64,000 bases of DNA from Antilocapra americana (Eukaryota > Chordata > Mammalia > Artiodactyla > Antilocapridae): positions 2,841,968 to 2,905,967 of the forward strand of contig ML660204.1 in assembly GCA_007570785.1 (NCBI GenBank), written 5' to 3'. Under the pieces are notes generated by a model, which saw only the letters and a list, made by a program, of their open reading frames with translations, was not told the DNA's origin and made no database searches. This document shows, in pieces, positions 39,101 to 45,100 of the stretch (positions are counted from its first letter, which is position 1; the number at the start of each line of letters is the position of its first letter). A program made the position numbers and the translations under genes.

Positions 39101-42100
39101 CAGTACACACTTGTGCCATAAAACCATCATGACTGAAAGCCCCAAAGTCTTCAGTGATTTGTGTTTTCACTTGGGAAAAAAAAACAAACAAAACACCAGT
39201 GTTGAGACGGTTTGTGATGTGCAGCCATCAGGAAGGAAAATTCCAAGTTGACCTTCTTCATGGTCTTTCCCCAGGAGCCAGGCATGCGGCAGCTATATGA
39301 TATCCCCCCCAGCCCCCAAAAGGCAGCACTGGGTCCCCCAGCCAGCCAAACAAACGTAAGTATGATTGGTACTGAGATCTGAGACTGTGCAAACCTGAAC
39401 TGCCTCTGGGAAAGGTTGTTTGCTTGGTCAAAATCAGGAACGCAAATCCCTCATAGCAGAATTTACTTCACTGGAGGCAAAACTTGTAACTGCAATGGTG
39501 TTCAGGAACCAGACAAGTCATGTGGTCTAGATAAATCCTCCATTTCTCTTTACAAACTTACTGTGAGAATTGACATAATTCCTGCAAAGGACCTAGTACA
39601 GTGCTTGGCGCAGAGCAAGAGCTCAGGAGACTTGAGATAAATACTTCTTGCAATCTACCTTGGAGATGTGTTGTGTTGAGGTAAGTTTTTATTTGTATGG
39701 AGGGGAGGTGACTTAACTTGAAATCTGTAATCCATGCTTATCAATGGATTCTGTCACATGCATACGATAAATACGCCTATGCCCAAGGTGGGCTCTCCAG
39801 GTGGTGCTAGTGATAAAGAACCCACCTGCCAATGAGGGAGACATTCTCTCCCTGGGTCAGGAAGATCGATCCCTGGAGGAGGATCCCACTCCAGTATTCT
39901 TGCCTGGACAGTCCCATGGACAGAGTCTACAGTCCATGGGGTTGCAGAGAGTGGGACATGACTGAAGGGACTCAGCAAACATGCACTCATGCCCAAGGTG
40001 GCCTCTCAGCAGTGTCATGAGGGATGCACAGGAGTTTGTTAGGTGGGAAGTAAGGGGTTGAGTGGACACTGAGAGCAGAGGAACCAGCTTGGACATAATT
40101 AAATATAGCCATGCAGGAGAGCATTTTGGGTTCAGAGAAAGGTGAGCAGCCTGAATTGCTGGACCTTGAAGGAGGGGAGTGCCAGGCGTGGTGGCAGAGG
40201 CAGAGAGCGAGGAGATTCAAAAGCAGGCTGGAGCCAGACTGTGAAGGGCTTGAGAGGTGGTGAGATGAAAAGCCACTGCAGAAGCTTAAGCAAAGGAGTG
40301 ACCATCAGGCTTTTAAGATGCACTATGCCCAGTGCTTGGTGGCTCCTCAGTGTAATACACAAGTCTCCCCCGAGTCACTGACACTGTTTTTTTTCTTAAA
40401 CTAAATAACGGGTGACTTTGTGTGGTTCTTCACAGAGGCAGAATATTCCCCCGACATCAAGCATCGCCTTAAGGAGGAGTGGCTGCAATACATTGCCAAG
40501 CCCTCAGAAATCAGAATGGATTTATGACACACCAGTGTCTCTGGAAAAGGCTGGTGTAAGAAATGCATCTCCAAGTAGCTCTGTGGAAAAATCAGGGCAC
40601 CATGCCCTTCCCAGGTGTATGTCCAGCTTCCACAGCCCTCCGAGCAGTGGAGTAGGGACTCTCAGTCCACACCCACAGAAAAACATGCCCATGCAGAAAA
40701 AACTCAGCCTTCCAGAAATTCCTTCTTATAGCTTTCCACCAGCCAAAGGTGCATTCCCTTTGGATGAAGGTGTCAGCTACAAGGTTCCTTCAAGTTTTCT
40801 GATCCCCCGAGTGGAGCAGCAGAACACCAAGCCGAACATTTACGACATCCCTAAAGCAAGGCCGAGGGACCCCCAGGCTGGGAAAGAGCTGGGGAAAGCC
40901 AACGTGCCTTCAGAGAACTCCTCGGACTATAACTCCTCGTGGTTTCCCAGCCGGGCAGCATCGCTGTTCCCTGAACTAGACAGCTCGTCTGTGTCCAGCT
41001 CTGACAGTAGAGCCAGCATTCTTTCCTCCTGCTCCTCCACATCCACTGACTCTTCGTCCAGCTCCTTCTCAGAGGAGTCAGCCAGAGAGCTCCCCTTGGA
41101 CCTGGACTTGGCCAGAGAGACGGTCACATCTCTGCAGCACAAGGTGGTCAACTCAGTCGGGGGCCTGATGCTCTTTGTCAGTAGGAAGTGGAGGTTCAGG
41201 GACTCTCTGGAGGCCAACATCGATGCAATCCGCAGGGCCGTTGACCGCACAGAGGAATCCTTGAGAGAATTCCTGGATTTTGCCCGAGGAGTCTGTGGGA
41301 CCACCTGCAACCTCACCCACAGTAACCTTCAGGCCAGAATTAGGGATCAGCTACAGACAATCTCCAACTCCTACCAAATCCTGCTCGAAACGAAGGAAAG
41401 TCTGGAGAGCTGTGATTGGTCCCTGGAAGTCCTTGTGACTGACAAAATCCAGAACAGCCCAGATGATCTGGAGAGATTTGTCCAGGTGGCACGGATGGTT
41501 CCAGAAGATATCAAGAGGTTTGCCTCCATCATCATTGCCAATGGGAAGCTCCTTTTCAAGCCAAACTGTGAAAAGGAAGAGCCCGTGCAACTGACCCCAA
41601 AGGCAGAGTTTAAGCTTGCCAAATCCATCCAGCTTCCCCAAAGGGAGATTGAATCCTATCAAAGGAACACTCTTTTTCATAAGCAAAAAGAAAGTAAACA
41701 CTCTCCTGAACTATTAGAGAAGAATGGGACAAATGTTTGTGAACAGGTGAGTTCAGAGTTCCACGTGGTATTAATAAAATATAAAGGGACTTTCCATTTT
41801 TACCTGAAGTGGTCACTCATAAGTTAGATGCTGAGAATCTATTGTTTCGTCTTTGGGGAGGTATGAGTTCCATTTCCAGAAAATAAAATTCATGAAAGTA
41901 AAATTCTGTATGAGATCTTAGTAAGAAGAAAGATAAGTGTTTTAATATTAAGACAAACAAGATGTCTTCTGGACATTTTAGGGCTTGGTGCTTACTTTCT
42001 GATAAGAAAGGATTCTTAAAACCTTTTGAAACCTGTTCTTTGAGCAAAATTTTTAATCTTACCATCAAGTTTCCTTGCACTTTGGAAAGTTATAAACTGA

Positions 42101-45100
42101 GTCATTGTCAGTGTGGTTCTTAGGAACAGAAGAGGAAGTATAAACATTCTTCCAAATTGTTCATGGTCCTAGCAGCCTCCAGACTCTAGTTACTCTTAGA
42201 AATACTTTCCTCCATGAGATGAGACACTATAGTAAGACACCTTTAGTTCAAGAATTGCAAGTTGCAGGAGATGCAGCAGATAACAGGGATTGTGTCACAG
42301 GATAACTTGGTGCTTTCAGCCCCAGTCTTGGGGTTTTCTGCTGACATGCCTAGGGGTGCAACAGCTTTAACATACTCCAGAGACGCTGGACATTTAGATA
42401 TTTTTCATTTCCTGGTTAAACCCTGTATCTTTATATTAGGCTATGTTGATAAGCAAAATTCAGCTCTTGAGCTGCTAAAATCTCCTTTGTTGGCAAAAAT
42501 TATCATAGGCAGAATCTCAACAAAAGCATAAAGAGAAATGCTCAAGCTTTAAAGTGGATTAAACAGCTATACAGTAGGTAAAGACCATTCTGGTTGGTAA
42601 TTCAAAAGGATTTTGTTTCAGAAGTTGCCTTGCCTGGAAGAGAGAGAAAAGCCCATCTTGGAACAAAGGTTGGATGAAAACAGCGACTTAGAAACACAGG
42701 TAAGTGATGATGCTGACTAACTCTCCACCCTTCTGATTGACTGAAACGCCTTATCCCCAGAGACATCTCCTGCTGTGAATAATTCAACATCACAGCCCTG
42801 ACTCACATGGGAGGAGACTTGGTTTTGTGATAGTTCTTCCTTATTTACAGTAGAAGAAACCTTGGAGATGAACCAGCCCAGTGAGCCCCCAAGAGTGGAA
42901 CATAGTCCTTTGACCATTAGTGAAATAATTCTAGGTCCTCTGCAAGTTTATCGATGACCTGGCATTAAGTCAAATGGCCTAACATTCTTTTCAACATCCT
43001 TTATTTTTTCCTACCCCTGCCTTTGGCTTAAACAATAGAAATTTATTTTCTCACAATTCTGGAGGCTAGAAATCCAAAATCAAGGTTCGTTTCTTCTGAG
43101 GCATCTCTTTCCCTGGCTTGTATGTGATCATCTTCTCATTGTGTCTTCACTTGATCTACCCTCTATCCATGTATCTGTCAGACACTCTCTTTTAATGTTT
43201 CTGATTACGACAGAAAAACCATTTTGGTTTGAGGCTTGTGAACCTTCAGCACCTCTATGACATGTGATGTTCTTATTTTTAAAATCAAAGATGTTATCAT
43301 TGTGCTTAATTTTAATCAGTTACCTCCTATTGCTGGCAAATGATACTAGCTTTCCATTTACCAATTTAAACAGCTTTAACTTAAGTAAAAACAGTGGATT
43401 GTTTAAAGACAAAGATGAAGCCAATTGAAATCAAGAGGAAAGTAGAAACTTCATAGCATGTGAAGGTTTTCTTTGCATAACTGAAGCCTGAGAACCAGTG
43501 AACCCACTCAACTTTCTGGCTGGGGAATCAGGGTGGACAAGAAGGGATAGTTATTCAGTGATGTGGATAAGATCGTTGCCTTTTCAGAGGCCAGCTAGGA
43601 TGATAACCCAGGCTTCCTGATGCTTAGTTCCGCAAACTCCAAACCCCAAACTTAGTGGCCTGTCACATTGCTAAAAGTCATGCTAATTTATTCAACATGA
43701 AGTCTGTCTTGGACTAGCGGTTCTCAAATTTGAGAGTGTGTCACAGTTTCCTATAGGGCTTGCTAAAACCCAAAGAACTGGGTCCCACCCCAGTGTTCAG
43801 GGTGCAGTAAGTCTAGGGTAAGGCCTGAGAATTTTTTTTTCTAATAAGTTCTCAGGTGCTACTGATGCGGTGGTCCAAGGACCACACTTGGAAATACTCT
43901 GCTTTAGACTGACTGCTTCTTAGTGTGGGTAGAGGGACCACTGACCATTGGGCAGACAATTCTCCATCATGTGAGATGAACCATTGAGCATCCCTAGTCC
44001 CCTGACAGCCGGTAACCTGTGGTGCCAGCCAGCATGGTCAGCTTCTGGTGAGAGATCCCGCTCAGGCTTCGGACCTGGCAGAGGACACAGGCAGGAAGCA
44101 AGCTCTCACATGGCTCTTACAAGAGCACTAATCCCCGACCCTGGGGGCCGTGAACCACTGCGGAAGCCCTAATTCTAGTCACCACCTCCCAAAGGCTCCA
44201 TCTCCCAATACCTTTACTTTGAGGGGCTAGAGTTTCATGATACGAATTTTCGGGAGACACAGTCAGACCATAATGCAGTCTGAGTGCTTCTGAGCTGTGA
44301 GTTTTGAGATCTTAGATTGATAAAAGGGTGCAGTTTAACAAAGAATGAGAATTTCACACTTACTGACTCGGCTTAGAGCTCCAGAAGGTTTTTTTCAATA
44401 TTTATGTATGTATTTGGCTGCACCAGGGCTTAGCTGTGGCATGTGGGACTTTTAGTTGTGGCATGTGGGATCTAGCTCCCTGACCAGGGACTGAAGCCCG
44501 GGTCCCCTTCATTGGGAATGTGAGTCTTAACCACTGGACTGCCAGGGAAGTCCAGCCCTGCAATCTTTATTTTGCTTATTGAGTGACCCTAGCTGACCTC
44601 TTCTCTTCTGGGATACTCAGTCTCCTCACCTATCACCTAACAAAGGGGATTTTGATTGTTACCGGGGGTGGCTGCCACTAAATTTGAAGCTGAGAATCTT
44701 TCACTAGTGAATAGGCTTTGGCGCCACATTGCAGAAAATAAAATTCACAAAAGTAAAATTCTAAATGAAACTTTGACTAGCAAGTAAGATAAATATTTTA
44801 ATCTTAGAGCAAACAGGTCAGTATATTTTGATTTCTTCTGGAAATTTTGGGGATTCAAGTTTACCTCTGATATTGGAATTAGGAAGGATTTTTTAAAAAT
44901 GCTTTAAAACCTGTTCTTTGAGTAAATTTTAAAATCTCACCATCAACTTTCCTGCATTTTTCAAAATTTATAAATTTAAGGGACTTAGCTGTGGTCCAGT
45001 GATTAAGACTTTGCCTTCCAGTGCAAGGGGTATGGATTGGGAACTAAGTTCCCACATGCCTCAAAGTAAAAAAAAAAAAAACAACAAAATGCAAAGCAGA

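Larger units (their letters stand above)
36477..39274 (+). other. CASS4: CASS4 intron 3
   Basis: Holds a Bov-tA tail fragment, a MER20-like remnant, a long antisense BovB fragment and a CHR SINE. The stretch 38620-39250 shows nothing recognisable. Confidence 0.8.
39356..40435 (+). other. CASS4: CASS4 intron 4
   Basis: About 1.1 kb holding a Bov-tA SINE and an old unnamed repeat. No extra exon seen. Confidence 0.8.
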
